A stretch of DNA of 64,000 bases, taken from Jaapia argillacea MUCL 33604. Taxonomy: Eukaryota; Basidiomycota; Agaricomycetes; Jaapiales; Jaapiaceae. Positions 46,485 through 57,974 of this stretch are shown in pieces. The stretch lies in contig KL197709.1 of assembly GCA_000697665.1 (NCBI GenBank), positions 1,301,791 through 1,365,790 on the forward strand. The letters run 5' to 3'. Position numbers and translations under genes: made by a program. The notes beneath the pieces are model-generated. The model was not told the DNA's origin and searched no databases. It worked only from the letters and a program-made list of their open reading frames with translations. Position 1 is the stretch's first letter; every line of letters starts with the position of its first letter.

Positions 46485-48109
46485 ATGTCTCCCGTCAAGA
46501 ATGGTCGTCACCTATTCAACGAAATCCCAACAGGTACGTGGCTTCGTATGGAGGGGCGCTCTAGCTGAAGAGTTCATTCCAGGATTTCCGGAGCCAGGGA
46601 AGACTACCGTGTACGATGGCAGTCAAACCATCGACCCAGAAAGTGTTGCTCTAAGCCCGGGATCGTTTCTATTGAAAACACTTGTACTTTCTATTGACCC
46701 ATACATGAGGGGAAAGATGCGAGCACCGTCAGCCAAGAGTCATTCGGTCAGTACCTTCGATTGGTAGTCAACACTCACTCGCTGACAGGTCCTCAAGCCC
46801 CCGTACACTCTGGGCGAAGTGTGAGTAGATTGTGTGTTGGGATAACGCGACGCCAATCGCTGACGTGCAATAGGTTGTACAACTTTGGTGTAGGCATCGT
46901 CATCCGCTCTGAAAACGAAGCAGTTAAGCCTGGAGACCACCTCTATGGCATGCATAGTAAGGACCAACTGGTTGCATGCTGACGTACAATGAACTTGAAT
47001 GATCTGCTCGCCTCCAGCTTTCGAGGAATACTCCATCAAAGATGACGCATCCGCATACCGAGTGTTGAAGAATGAAGAGAAACTTCCGTGGTCGGTTTAT
47101 TTGGGAGCAGGAGGCATGCCAGGTACCGTATTCTTTTGCCAAATTGGAAGCGGTTGGTGACGTCGGAGGCATATAATCAACAGGACAAACCGCATTCTTT
47201 GGATGGAAGGAATACTCTAAAGCAAAAGAGGTGAGCATCATTGTTGTCCTATATTCTGAGCAAGCGTGAAACCGCGTTGATCTGAGTAGGGAGAAACAGT
47301 TTTTGTCACAGCCGGAGCAGGTAAGAGAAGGCCACGCACAATTGATTTCGTGTGGTTAACTCCCTCCCATGACAGGCGGCGTCGGATCGTGAGTGTCAAT
47401 ATCGTAAAATGACATATGGACTAAGACCTCGTAGGCTGGTCATCCAAATCGCGAAATCCCAAGGACTCAAAGTCATAGCTTCGGCCGGCTCGGAAGAGAA
47501 GGTTAAGTTCTTGAAAGAACTTGGTGCCGATGTCGCCTTCAACTACAAAACTACGAGCACTCGTGATATTCTACAAAAGGGAGGACCTATCAACGTGTGC
47601 GTATTGGAAACGTACCACATGGTCGATGACTTACTGCGATCCGCTTAGGTTCTGGGACAATGTAGGAGGAGAGACTCTTGAAGCCGCGCTGGACGCCGCC
47701 GCCCTTGGTGCGCGGTTCATTGTGAGTTCTTCAGCCATTTCGCGAAGATAAATTAATTGGAATTGGCGATAGGAATGCGGAATGATGTCCGGTCATGACT
47801 ATAAGCCTTATGGCGTCAAGGTGAGAGTCAGGGTCTTTCTCAAAAAGATTGCATCTGAGAATGTCTCCCTAGAACTTAGCGAATATCGTTTCCAAGGCCA
47901 TCGCTATGACAGGGTTTCTGGTCTTTCGGTTCTTCGACAGACTTGATGAGTTCTATGCAGAGATCCCAGCCAAGCTCGCGAGTGGTAAGTTGGTGTACAG
48001 GGAAGATATCACCAGAGGACTCGAAAACGTTGGAGAGGCCATTCATGCCGTGGAGACCGGAAGGAACAAGGCGAAGAGTGTCATATTGGTAGCGGACGAG
48101 AAAGCATAG
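46485..48109 (+). CDS. NADPH-dependent MDR oxidoreductase, tandem copy C
   Basis: Third paralogue, same intron places. MSPVKNGRHLFNEIPTG, FPEPGKTTVYDGSQTIDPES, SFLLKTLVLSIDPYMRGKMR, VLKPPYTLGEV, NFGVGIVIRSENEAVKPGDH, YLGAGGMPGQTAFFGWKEYS, ETVFVTAGAGGVGSLVIQIA, VIASAGSEEKVKFLKELGAD, FWDNVGGETLEAALDAAALG, ECGMMSGHDYKPYGVKN. It differs from A and B in the cofactor loop (GAGGVGS in place of GAGPVGL) and in FWDN for YWDN, the C-terminal part (FFDRLDEFYAEIPAKLASGK) being shorter by a few residues. It is the most diverged copy. Its stop is only 46 bp from the convergent F-box gene stop, so the 3' UTRs probably overlap. Confidence 0.87.
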
Positions 48110-48154
48110 AGGATACAAAATATACAATTGGCATCTGTGCGAAGAGGGCATTAG

Positions 48155-50110
48155 TTATGACGTTTCAATCGTAGAAGAATACGTACAACAGTCAAAAAAC
48201 GAGGATCCGATTGTTTCTGGTCTCATCGTATCCTTCCTGCTCGATCTAAAATCAGCCGCGCCCTGAATCTGAACACTGAGACCCACTTCAGCCAAGATAA
48301 CACTATCTGGATTCACCATCGCTGCAAAGATGTACGACCTATCTTCTCCATGTTTATCAATGCGAGAAGATGTGACAGTATATGGTAAACTCGTCGGGAT
48401 GTCCTCCAGGAAGATCTTCTCACATCGACGTATAATAGACGGTTCCAAGACGATCCTGAAACCCTCGTCGCCTTCCGCCTCGCCGTATTTGTCCCATGAA
48501 GCAACTATCTGTCCGTGATCGCTCGTTGACGCCATCCTCCGCACAGCCAACTGATTGAAGTCAAACACCCAGAACACAGCAGTCGGGCTCGAAGTGACAA
48601 CCGCGAGTCGTGAACCATAGACACAACGCACCCATATGTCGCTTGTCGGAAGGAATAACAAGCAAGTGCCTGAGGGTCCCCACTTGTCCCAAGGGAAGTA
48701 GGTTTCGAGAAGATGGGTGCGGTCGAGGAAGGTTTGGACTGGGGCGACGATCGTCAGGGCGACAATATCGGTTTGTCGCGCGATTGTGATGGCGATTACG
48801 ATAAGCCGATGGGCGATCGATGTGCAGAAGGGTACGCCTGAAGAGGGGCCTGGAGAAGGGCTGGGAGAAGGATCGACGCGGATCGATACATCCATGAAAA
48901 CCGCCTCGTAGTGCGTCATAGGAAACCCAAAAGTACACAGACAAGGGTCGTCAACGGATGCTTCACGTTCGTGTGCGCTCCCGAGATTATAAACCTTGAG
49001 TTGTGGGTATGCGTAATCTTCGGAGAAAGAAGAGACAAGCAGAAGAGAAGTACTAAGAAAGGCGAAAGACACCAGGTGCTGAGGGAAGTGAGAGAAAACT
49101 CCTAGTGCCTAGTGGAGCTTGCGTGAATGATGAAGACGCATGAGCGATAACATAGCTGACCATGGAGGTTTTCAGCTGGCGCCAATCGTATACCATCAGC
49201 TCTGCGACCCCAGCTTCGTAGAAAATCATCATAGCAACAAACTCGGCTGTGTTTCATAGGGGCTATAGCTCGACGGAACTATACATAACCGAAGGCAGGC
49301 TCACCACAAATCTGAATATTAAATGTCCTGGGATGAGGTAAGGCGCGAGGGCCTCCTTGAACATGAATGATACCAGGTGCAATGGATAACGGATGAGGGC
49401 GTCCGGAGGAAAGGCTAAGAAAGTAAAGTGAGCGCGGATGACCAGCTGAACTGGTGAACAACCAAAATGAGACCAGGATGAGCGGTGACAGACAAGGACG
49501 TGAACATACTTCGACAGTTCAAGAATGACAAGAAGATCTTGCGACGGATCGATAGTGAAGTCACGAATGGTAAAACCGACGTCCTGAATCGACCACTCTC
49601 TAGAGGAAATTCCACGCAACACAGAAGGAAGCTGGGCGAAAAACAAGCCCCTGGGACCAGTCGTACAACCCCAAACACCCCCAGCGATCTCCCAAACCCT
49701 TCTGCTCGACTTAACCAATGTTTGTTCTTCGGACCAGCGCAACTCCAGCCAGGACTGTTGAAGGCGTTTCAGCCGAGAAAGACGCTCCGCTACACTGAGG
49801 GTGCAATTGCGGCCATCCTCCATTCCAGCCACAGACAGTTCTATCTTGTACTGCAGACTCAGATTCTCTTCGATGAGGGACTTGAGGAATCGACATGACT
49901 GCTGTCGATTTCAGAGCCACGCAACGTCGTAACTTTTGGGATGAATCTCACCTGCTTGCATTTGAGAAGAGTTTGCAAATCTAAGCAGGCCAGTATGAGC
50001 ACAATAAGTTCGGAAGGGAGACCAAGTCCCAGCTCCGGGCTGCTCGGACGGTTTGCCACCGACGACAATCCAACTTGAACGATCGTCGGGTCCGATGCAG
50101 GGCTTGTCAT
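48155..50110 (-). CDS. F-box protein with beta-propeller-like C-terminal part
   Basis: Substrate receptor of an SCF ubiquitin ligase by family. ATG at 50110; the F-box is at about residues 29-55 (LGLPSELIVLILACLDLQTL, LKCKQ). After a 48 bp intron comes QSCRFLKSLIEENLSLQYKI, then ELSVAGMEDGRNCTLSVAER and LSRLKRLQQSWLELRWSEEQ, the usual start of these basidiomycete F-box proteins. Blade-like strands follow: FTIDPSQDLLVILELS, HPRSLYFLSLSSGRPHPLSI, AEFVAMMIFYEAGVAELMVY, DWRQLKTSM, LLVSSFSEDYAYPQLKVYNL. The last exon (48155-49070) has IWVRCVYGSRLAVVTSSPTA and VFWVFDFNQLAVRRM. About five introns. The target is unknown. The gene is divergent from the nicotinate phosphoribosyltransferase gene. Confidence 0.76.
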
Positions 50111-50399
50111 ATCTTTCGTCCTATGGTTCGCCTTGTCGATTTAACAAGCAAAAGGTGAGTGCGTCGAAGAATTTCGTGTTGATGAAGTTTTGATGGATTT
50201 CAACACGGTGAGCATGTGTCTGAGCTTGAAGAAAACCTTGAAATCAAAACGAGCAAGTTGAGTTTGAGTTGGGCGTTACTCTGCGCGCTGGTGACGTCAC
50301 GCGCCTATCTGCCTCTTTCCAGTATGAAATCTCTGAAGCAGCGCGAGCTGGGGTGACTCGATCAGCCGCTCGCACGACCTCTCTTTCTCACCTACCTCC
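50111..50399. promoter_or_regulatory. Divergent promoter, F-box / NAPRTase
   Basis: About 290 bp shared by the two genes. No TATA box or striking motif seen. Confidence 0.35.
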
Positions 50400-52157
50400 A
50401 TGTCTCCGACACAAATATTGCCCAATGGCTGCGTCTTTCCAGTCTCTCTACTCGATACCGACCTGTACAAGGTAAACTCCATCCCAGGATTTTGCGTTAT
50501 CTATCTGACTCAGCTATCAATTGCAATGGTAGTTGACAATGCAGCAGGCGATCCTCCACCATTTCCCCAACGTTCAGTCAACGTATCGGTTCACAAATCG
50601 AGACCAGAAGAAGGGGCGTTACTTTACCCGCAAATGTTACGATTTATTCAAGGCTTCACTCCCATGTACGCCACTTCAAGATCACACAATATTCTGACCA
50701 TTTAGTTGTTTTGGAGATTTTGCCAACCTCGCTTTGACTGACGTCGAGCATGAATGGTTGCGAAAAACCTGCCCGTACCTAACAGCAGAATATCTGGATT
50801 ATCTTCACAAGTTCCGCCCACACCCCGAGCAAGTAAAAGTGACCTTTGAGCCCGTATCCAAAGACGGCCAGCTTGGTAACATTGAGATCGAAGCTGTCGG
50901 TCTCTGGGTCGAGGCAATCTATTGGGAGGTTCCCCTTATGTCCACTTTAAGTGAGATCCACTTCACCACTGGCGATACGGACTGGAGTTACGTGGGCCAG
51001 GATGGTAGGGTTTGGAATATTTGTTTTCGAAAACTCTGCTAACTTCCGACTCAGCGATGGCCTACAAAAAGGGTCGCATTCTCCTGGAGGCAGGATGTAC
51101 GTTTAGCGAGTTCGGAACGAGGCGGAGGCGCTCCTTTAGAACGCAGGACGTGGTTGTCCAAGCTCTCATACGCGCCGCCAGAGATTTTCCTGGCAAGGGT
51201 GCCTTGTCAGGAACCAGTAATGTGTGCTTGATGGTCCTTTGGCGAAATGGCCGACTTATGCATATTACTAGGTGCACCTTGCGATGAAATATGGAGTCCA
51301 ACCCATTGGCACTATTGCTCAGTATGTCCTTGTCATCACGCCACATTGGGCGTCGTTCAAACACTGACAAATACTCACAGTGAATGGTTTATGGGTGTCA
51401 GTATCATGCGCCAGTCGATTCAATGTGGAGACTCACTAGAGATTTTAGGTCGCGACTTTGAAGGGGTACCAGAATTGCAGTGGCATTGCGCTTGATCTTT
51501 GGGAAGCCGTATATCCCAACGCTCTTCACTTTGCATTGACGGACACATTTTCTACCGAAGTTTTCTACAGGGTACGTAGGATTGTCTGCTCCTCCATGCT
51601 CCTATATTCAACATCAGTTTCTTTCAGGATTTTGTTGCAGACCCAGATCGTGCACGTCGCTGGAAGGGTTTACGACAAGACTCTGGCGATCCCTTCATCT
51701 ACGCCCCTCGAGCTAAACAAATTTATGAAAGCCTCGGGATAGATTATCGTACCAAGTCGCTCATATTCTCGGACGCTATCGACCTCGAGAAGGCCCTTGG
51801 GTTGAAGAAGCAATGTGATGAGTTGGGATTCCCATGCAAGTCCTCCGAGGGCTGCTCTCTACGACTCATCGAATACTTACGCTTTGTTACATTTTCAGGT
51901 ACTTTCGGGATTGGTACTTGGCTCACGAACAGCTTCAACAAGTCATCCGACGAGAACGAGCCTAGCAAAGCGTTGAATATGGTCATCAAGTTAGCCTCGG
52001 TGGATGGTAAACCATGTGTGAAGATCAGTGATGAGATTATGAAGGTATTTTCCTTCGGTCCTCTGATGGAGGCAGCCCCTCATATATTTCTTAGAATACT
52101 GGAGATCCCACCACCGTGAAGTCGGTGAAAGATATCTTTGGGTTGCCACACGAGTAA
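50400..52157 (+). CDS. NPT1: Nicotinate phosphoribosyltransferase
   Basis: First enzyme of the Preiss-Handler NAD salvage route: nicotinate + PRPP (+ATP) to nicotinate mononucleotide. ATG at 50400; SLLDTDLYK joined by an intron to LTMQQAILHHFPNVQSTYRF gives the signature TDLYKLTMQ. Then CFGDFANLALTDVEHEWLRK, LTAEYLDYLHKFRP, LWVEAIYWEVPLMSTLSEIH, and the active-site block ECGCTFSEFGTRRRRSF-like (EAGCTFSEFGTRRRRSF here), SGTSNVHLAMKYGVQPIGTI, AHEWFMGVSIMRQ. The C-terminal part reads SGTFGIGTWLTNSFNKSSDE, ALNMVIKLASVDGKPCVKIS and ends LPHE at 52157. About seven introns. The phosphorylated His segment AHEWFMG is present. Cytosolic or nuclear. Looks intact; the symbol is the yeast name. Confidence 0.9.
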
Positions 52158-52349
52158 TGAGTACTGAGTGCTGGATTGCACACGTCTTTATTCCTAATAT
52201 TGGATGAAAGGGGAATCAATGGACGTTGGGCGGATGTAAGAAGTCTAGAGTCACTGTCTATGTAGTATGTGTATCACTGCCATTGCATAGAGAATAGATC
52301 TATTGAGTATTGGGTAACCACTGAACCGCCGTGGAACTCGAAACCAACC
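52158..52349. other. intergenic region
   Basis: Downstream of the NAPRTase stop. The start of the next proposed gene is unresolved and may lie here. Confidence 0.3.
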
Positions 52350-53398
52350 CAAGTCGATTGGTGCTACGGGTAAGCTCCGTAGGGCTCACGAGGAGAGATG
52401 GTTTCGCCGGAATTGCAAGTGGACGAACGCCGAACGGTGGGCACAAAGTCGTTCCTGGGGGGGGGGCCGACCTCGCATCAATTCCCGGTCGAAGATGTGC
52501 ATAGTTGCATCCCCTGCTACCATCTGAAATCTTCAGGGGCTTAACACACTTCACATAAAGAAAAGGGCGGTGGCCGGCGTGGGGGAATAGCTCGGCTAGT
52601 GGATTCAAGTTGACCATTTCAATTGGCGGGAATTCAAGGCGTATGTACTGGATGGTATTTGGGGAACATACCTCACAGCGGAGTATGCCAGTGTACGACA
52701 TCCATTGAAATCATTGTTAGAGCAGGCCACTGCGGAGAATCGGGTGGTCTCGGAAGTGCCTGAGGTGAGGAAAAGATGTACGACTGACAGGGCAACTCCG
52801 CCGAGCTCGAGTGTTCACTTTGTGTGAGAAAACGAGGCAAAGACGCAATTCAGAGCATATAGGACGCCCCCAACGTCCCAAAGACCTAAATCAGAATGAT
52901 GGAAGAGGTAGCTCACGGCACGGGAAGCAGGAGCTGGAGGAAGCCAATTGGCACAAGGAGAGAGTGAGACAAACAAACCCTCCCCCTCATGGCTATCATA
53001 CTTCGAATTCCCAGGCATGCCCGATCGTATTGAGGCCGGAAAGAAGGCTGCTCCTCCTGGTACTTACCGGTGTACCACTCGTCAGTGACCAGACGTGAAA
53101 TCCATAGATCTACTAAGTTACTTCGACATTACAGTATTCGCAAAGCAAGATTGTTGCTGTCGTGCCATACTCCTCCGCAATACAGATTTTGCCTGCGACG
53201 CGAGTCGTCCTCCCCGACCTACAAGAATATTTACTCACCCACTTCATGACCGAAGCGCACACCGCCAACGATTCCTATGGTGTCATTCTACGGTCTTCCG
53301 TGAGCGGAAATGTCCATGAGTCCGACCTTCGTCCCCCACAAAGCAACTCAGATGATTCCCAGGTGGAAAACACAGATGGTTGCTGTGAAATCAGATAA
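52350..53398 (+). CDS. Unresolved plus-strand gene or gene remnant
   Basis: Not recognised and only partly modelled. Protein-like pieces can be linked with consistent phase: DERRTVGTKSFLGGGPTSHQ, GLNTLHIKKRA, then WIQVDHFNWREFKAYVLDGI, WGTYLTAEYASVRHPLKSLL, EQATAENRVVSEVPE, GNSAELECSLC, NDGRGSSRHGKQELEEANWH, ACPIVLRPERRLLLL, and a last exon with VVPYSSAIQILPATRVVLPD, LQEYLLTHFMTEAHTANDSY, ending at 53398. No ATG could be assigned at the 5' end, and the exons are short, so it may be a decayed gene or partly chance. The opposite strand has an ATG-initiated open stretch (52701-52300) of 133 codons that competes for 52300-52700. The CSLC and downstream His/Cys residues could bind zinc. Confidence 0.3.
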
Positions 53399-53576
53399 TT
53401 TTCGGAGATCAGTGAGAAGGTATTCCAAGGACTCCGGATCCTCAATGATCCCCGGATCTTCACATCCAACCTGACAGGGAAGCACACAATTCGGAAGCAG
53501 ATTCAAACAATGATAGTTTTGTGCGGTGCTGAACACAGCATTTGTCTCGACTACTTGTGCATTGTTCGATTCCACA

Positions 53577-54440
53577 CTACACCCTATTGACTGCATCTGT
53601 ATCCTTTTCGACCGGTGTGGCAGAAACTGTCGGCGTGGGGGAATCTGACTGACCACGTTTGCCCTCCACCTGAGTACCGTCAAGTGCGGGGCTCGGTTTC
53701 GCGGGAATAACAACCGCTGGCTGGAACCAGAACACGGGGTATCGCCGTTGAACGTTGTTCGTGATGAGGGCCACGACTAACATTAAGGTCGATGATAGGA
53801 GTACCACGGGAAGGTAGTACCTGTCCAGTGGAGATCGGTCAATAAACTGACTGGCCACAAGGCTCGGGAAAGCTATTTCCGACTCACCAGCCAATATCAT
53901 AAACAGGTTGGTTTACGGCGGCCAACAAAGCAGTGGCTCCGGCTGGAGGATGGGTGGTGCCCGTCATCTGCATCAATACTATAGCAACGGAGGTGGAAAG
54001 TGAGGCAGCAAGCCAACGGAGCTCGTCTAGCCTCTGGGGATTATGCAACAAGCCAAATAGCTTGGTGATGCAGACCCCAATGAGGGCTGCTATGAAATGG
54101 CCGCCCACAAGGGCCCGAGGTTGGGCGAGGGGCGAGTCGACCGCTCCGTAAATGAGAACGGCTGATGCAGCCTGATGGCGCTGCTCAGTGCTACGTCCAA
54201 CAGATCCTCGCAGATACGACTCACATAACTAGCAATGATGGAAGGTACACCTCTTTTGATGAAGTAACTGGCTTGGCCAAAGACCGCCTGTAACAGAGAC
54301 AGCCCACCGAAGGCTCCGATGAATGACCACAACCAGATGATGTGGTCAGGTTGCTTCGGGGGTGGTGTGGCTCGGTAGCCCAACCACCTATTAATCCAAG
54401 TTGGGAATCGAGCGAGACGATGGGGAGGGTGTGTCGACAT
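53577..54440 (-). CDS. HPP-family integral membrane protein
   Basis: HPP proteins have four or more helices; some plant and cyanobacterial members transport nitrite. ATG at 54440 (MSTHPPHRLARFPTWINRWL), then helices IIWLWSFIGAFGGLSLLQAV and PSIIASY, GASAVLIYGAVDSPLAQPRA, VGGHFIAALIGVCITKLFGL, WLAASLSTSVAIVLMQMTGT and the signature THPPAGATALLAAVNQPVYD. The last helix (YYLPVVLLSSTLMLVVALIT) is followed by NNVQRRYPVFWFQP and a hydrophilic tail ending at 53577. Two or three introns. Full family length. An in-frame ATG 26 codons upstream is also available. Transport of nitrite in fungi by this family is not shown, so only the family name is given. Confidence 0.85.
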
Positions 54441-54643
54441 GGCACGGAGGATGAGTGGAGCGAAAATCGACTGAGGATCAAAGAATGCTGGGTGCGATTG
54501 AATAAGGATCCTCACCAAGGGCGTCGCAACCTCACCTCATAGTAATACGCCTCCGCGTTATTGCGAATGGAGTCGATGGGAATTCCGGAGAATTCAGGTC
54601 TGAGGTCAACTGAAAAAGTGTGTGTGATTCTGAAACAGACCAG

Positions 54644-55319
54644 TCAGCTCGAGTTTGGTTCGGTCATGAGTGGGTTGCCGTAGGCGATCATGGAAGCCAG
54701 ATTTGTCGGATCTTGATGTTTCCGGCGAAGAAGCACGTCTTCGGGTGCAAGGTAAATTTGCCTTCCCGTTTGTTTCCTCCACTCTGCATCCGATGTCAGG
54801 AACACACTGGTACTGTCCTCCACAAACAAGGCGACATTAGTCTCACGAAGGCAGCTGTCACTCGGTGCAGCCGCGGCTCGCAACGGCTGTTCCCTGGTCC
54901 TATGTTAGATTCTCTGTCCATCACTTTTTGCGTTTCCTCCGAGTCCACAGACCATTGTAGTCAGGGGTCAACTGGGCGAACCGGTGCGATGTTGCTTTCC
55001 CAGTCACGCCTTTACATCCCAGACAATGTTGATGCCTCTGACCGGCTGCCAGTGGTAACGACTTCAAGCCGTCTCCTCCACCCTGCTGTGTTCTTGCCAT
55101 CTGATCAGGGGAATTCATTCGACTCTGCATGGGCGCCTCCCGTGGTTCCTGCAACGTATCTTGTCGCACACTAAAGAAAAAATCGTTTATCCGCCACTGA
55201 CCTTTGGACGTCTCGCTATTGGCTAGCTGTTTGGCTTTCCCCAAGGCAATCAAATGATATCCTATTCTTCCTTCTCCATGCCACTGGAGCGGCTGTTCCT
55301 TGACCTCCTTGTTGCCCAA
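54644..55319 (-). CDS. Possible small hypothetical gene
   Basis: Not recognised. Two protein-like stretches on the minus strand: VRQDTLQEPREAPMQSRMNS ... HQHCLGCKGVTGKATSHRFA (to about 54921) and NVALFVEDSTSVFLTSDAEW, RKQTGRQIYLAPEDVLLRRK with a stop at 54644. They would need an intron between about 54840 and 54930. The opposite strand is open for 184 codons across 54620-55174 without an ATG, which weakens the case. Confidence 0.22.
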
Positions 55320-55565
55320 ATCTTTCGAAAGCGTTATAACCTCTTCCCTGGGCTGTCAAATGTTGACGTGAGTTTGATCGTTGATTGAGCCAAACTCCGC
55401 ATTCTCCAGAGATCCTCCTACGGCCCCGCGCGGAACGGTTGCTGCTCTGGAACACCCAGATGTCAAGTTCCAATGATGACCATTGTATACTGTGAGAGGC
55501 AAATTGCGCAACCACACCTCCTCCTGCGAAAATACTATACTCGGTGGAGTGGTCCATACACCATT

Positions 55566-55589
55566 GGAGGAGTATAAAGAGGCTCCTCC
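55566..55589 (+). promoter_or_regulatory. P450 core promoter, TATA box in an inverted repeat
   Basis: TATAAAG at 55573-55579, about 50 bp before the ATG, is flanked by GGAGGAG (55566-55572) and CTCCTCC (55583-55589), perfect 7-base arms. Confidence 0.5.
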
Positions 55590-55623
55590 TTAGGATTTTT
55601 TTTCTCCAGCTCATTCTTCGACA

Positions 55624-57722
55624 ATGTCTCGCCCCTCCCCTTCTGTCGATTTCCTCTCTGGCTTGGTTACACCTAAAAGCGAAGGCTCCTCCATCTTGGC
55701 TGTCAGTCCAGGATTAGTCGCCCTCGTGTCGGTCGTGCTCGCTGGGGCCTATTTCTTCACTTCTTCCCCAGGTCGCCGTATTCTGAGCAAAAATGGCTCT
55801 CGAGTCCCCCCAGGGCCGATCGGCCTACCCGTCCTTGGTAGGTGATTTCTCCTACAGCCAACGGACGCCAAGGCTAATGTCTCATACAGGGTCGTTCCCG
55901 TTCTTGACTTCATACCCCGAGTTGACTCTAGACTACTGGGCCAAGAAGTTCGGCCCCCTCTACTCGATGTGGCTCGGAAACCAGTTTTTCGTTGTGGTCT
56001 CCGACCCAGTCATTGCAAAAGACCTCATGGTCACCAACGGCGCTATCTTTTCCTCCAGGAAAGAGATGTTCATCAAGTCTCAGACCGTTTTCGCCGGTCG
56101 TGGTATCACCGCTACGCCTTACAATGACAGATGGTGGTGTTTTTTCAATGATTATTAATTGAACCCCGCTAATCAGTCGCAAACCAGGCGCAAGCACCGT
56201 CGCATCGCAACTGCCTACCTCAACTATCGCGCAGTCGACACATACACTCATGTCCTTGACTATGAGGCTGTTGTCCTCATGAAGGAGCTCTTCCTCCAAG
56301 GCAAAGCCGGTGCTAGCCCGATCAACCCCCAGGTTGGTCATTTCTGAATGATTGACGAGGAGGGACTGACATTTCTGACAGCCGCACGCTGGGCGATGCT
56401 CTCTCAATAACATGCTTACCATCGTATTCGGCACAAGGACCAACACCATCGATGATGAACTCCTCAAAACTGCCCTCCGTCTCTCTCGCGAATTTATGTA
56501 AGAGTATTCACCTTATGTGGATTATTCCATTCATGGCTGAACATATCCCAGGAACTGCACCGGCCCGGTCTCTAACCTTATTGATTTCGTCCCATTCCTA
56601 CAAAAGATCCCGACCTTTATGCGTTCCCGCGGTCGTCGTTTGCATGGCGGCCTGGTTGGCACTTATGGTGGTCTGATCAAGGATATTGAGGCGCGGATGA
56701 ACCGTGGAGAGGATGTCCCCGATTGCCTTGCCAAGTCCATGATCTTGGCACGTGAGGAAGAAGGTTTAGATGATACTGATATGGCTATCCTCGCGTCCGC
56801 ATTTATGATTGGAGGTGTTGAGACGGTGAGTACACCACCATTCCGCTAGCTTATCTGCGCTGATGGAGATTTCCAGACGGCTGCTATCATGCAATGGTTT
56901 AGCGGTAAGTGCAGAACGGTCGATTTTATGAACGTTTGGCTCACTCCTCTCGTCCATTTTACCAGCTCTTATTCGTGAGTCAAAGTCTTTCGCCATCAAC
57001 CATCTCATCTCAATTGTATATTGTTAGCCGCATACCCGGAGATTCAAGCCAAGGCTCACGCTGAATTGGATCGTGTCATCGGCCGAGACCGTATGCCTGG
57101 TGTTGAAGATGAGAAGAACTTGCCTTACATCCACGCCATCGTCAAGGAGGTCGAGCGATGCCACAACCCCTTCTGGCTCGGCACCCCCCACTACTCCACT
57201 GAAGAGTTCAACTATAACGGATACGTGATTCCCAAGGACACCGTCGTGGTTTTGAATACCTGGACCATGCACCATGATCCTGCTCGTCACCCTGAGCCAG
57301 AAACCTTCAACGTGAGTCACAGCATCTCGTTCACACCTGCTATCACCTTTGCTGACGACCTTTTTCAAGCCGGATCGCTACATCAATGACTCTACCACCT
57401 CTGCAGAGAGCGCCAACCTCGCAAACGCCATGGAGCGAGACCATTGGATGTTCGGAGCCGGGTAATTCTATGCAGTTTGATGAGTGATCCCCCGGCTAAT
57501 TTTGGATTAACTAGTCGCCGAATCTGCCCTGGTATGATCGTGGCTGAGCGTGAGATTTGGCTCACAATTGCCCGAATGCTATGGTGCTTCAAGATGGAGG
57601 CTATTCCTGGTGAACCCATTGACTTGAAGGAGTACGATGGACTTTCTGGGCGCTCCCCCATGCCTTTCAGAATCAAGTGCGTCCCTCGTGACGACAACGT
57701 TGCCAAGGTTTTGGAGTTGTAG
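55624..57722 (+). CDS. Cytochrome P450 monooxygenase (CYP64-like)
   Basis: Microsomal P450 resembling the O-methylsterigmatocystin oxidoreductase type common in basidiomycetes. ATG at 55624; membrane helix about residues 24-45 (LAVSPGLVALVSVVLAGAYF), Pro hinge RVPPGPIGLPVLG. Then FPFLTSYPELTLDYWAKKFG, RKHRRIATAYLNYRAV (C-helix), NMLTIVFGTRTNTID, LIDFVPFLQKIPTFMRSRGR. I-helix: ASAFMIGGVETTAAIMQWF. K-helix ExxR is EVER in HAIVKEVERCHNPFWLG. PERF region: PETFNPDRY. Heme loop: WMFGAGRRICPGMIVAEREI with the Cys ligand. Ends VAKVLEL at 57722. About nine introns. In this family the K-helix usually reads ExLRW; ERCHNP is slightly unusual. All catalytic motifs intact. Substrate unknown. Confidence 0.92.
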
Positions 57723-57974
57723 ACGTCTTATTCTATTGGTCTGATTTATGCGAAATTCCTCTGATTGAATGCTATAGTTTGTGAGCATTTCTGGAGGAGC
57801 TGGTGTCCTTTGTATTATACTGGAATCCTCTTGTACATGAATCGTTGAGGCAATCTGACTTCGATCTTGATCGAGATTCACGGAAGCATCGTTGAGATGC
57901 CATGTGTGACCCTGTCACGCACATGACAGTGCAAGTTCAACCGGTGGCAACGACTTCAGCACCACGGAGCGACA
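57723..57974. other. short intergenic region
   Basis: About 250 bp between P450 stop and the next ATG, same strand. Nothing specific seen. Confidence 0.4.

Larger units (their letters stand above)
54441..55623. other. intergenic region with possible small minus-strand gene
   Basis: About 1.2 kb between the HPP start and the P450 start. Open on both strands over 54620-55320, but neither strand gives a full model. The last 60 bp hold the P450 core promoter. Confidence 0.35.

Noticed and set aside
52459-52468. Run of ten G
   Set aside because: A single homopolymer; could be an assembly weak point inside the unresolved gene, but carries no clear signal by itself.
20157-57722. A secondary-metabolite cluster (SDR, MDR triplet, P450, spermidine-synthase-like protein)
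   Set aside because: These genes are spread over 37 kb and separated by housekeeping genes (branching enzyme, NAPRTase, ACT protein). No backbone synthase, terpene cyclase or transporter is present.
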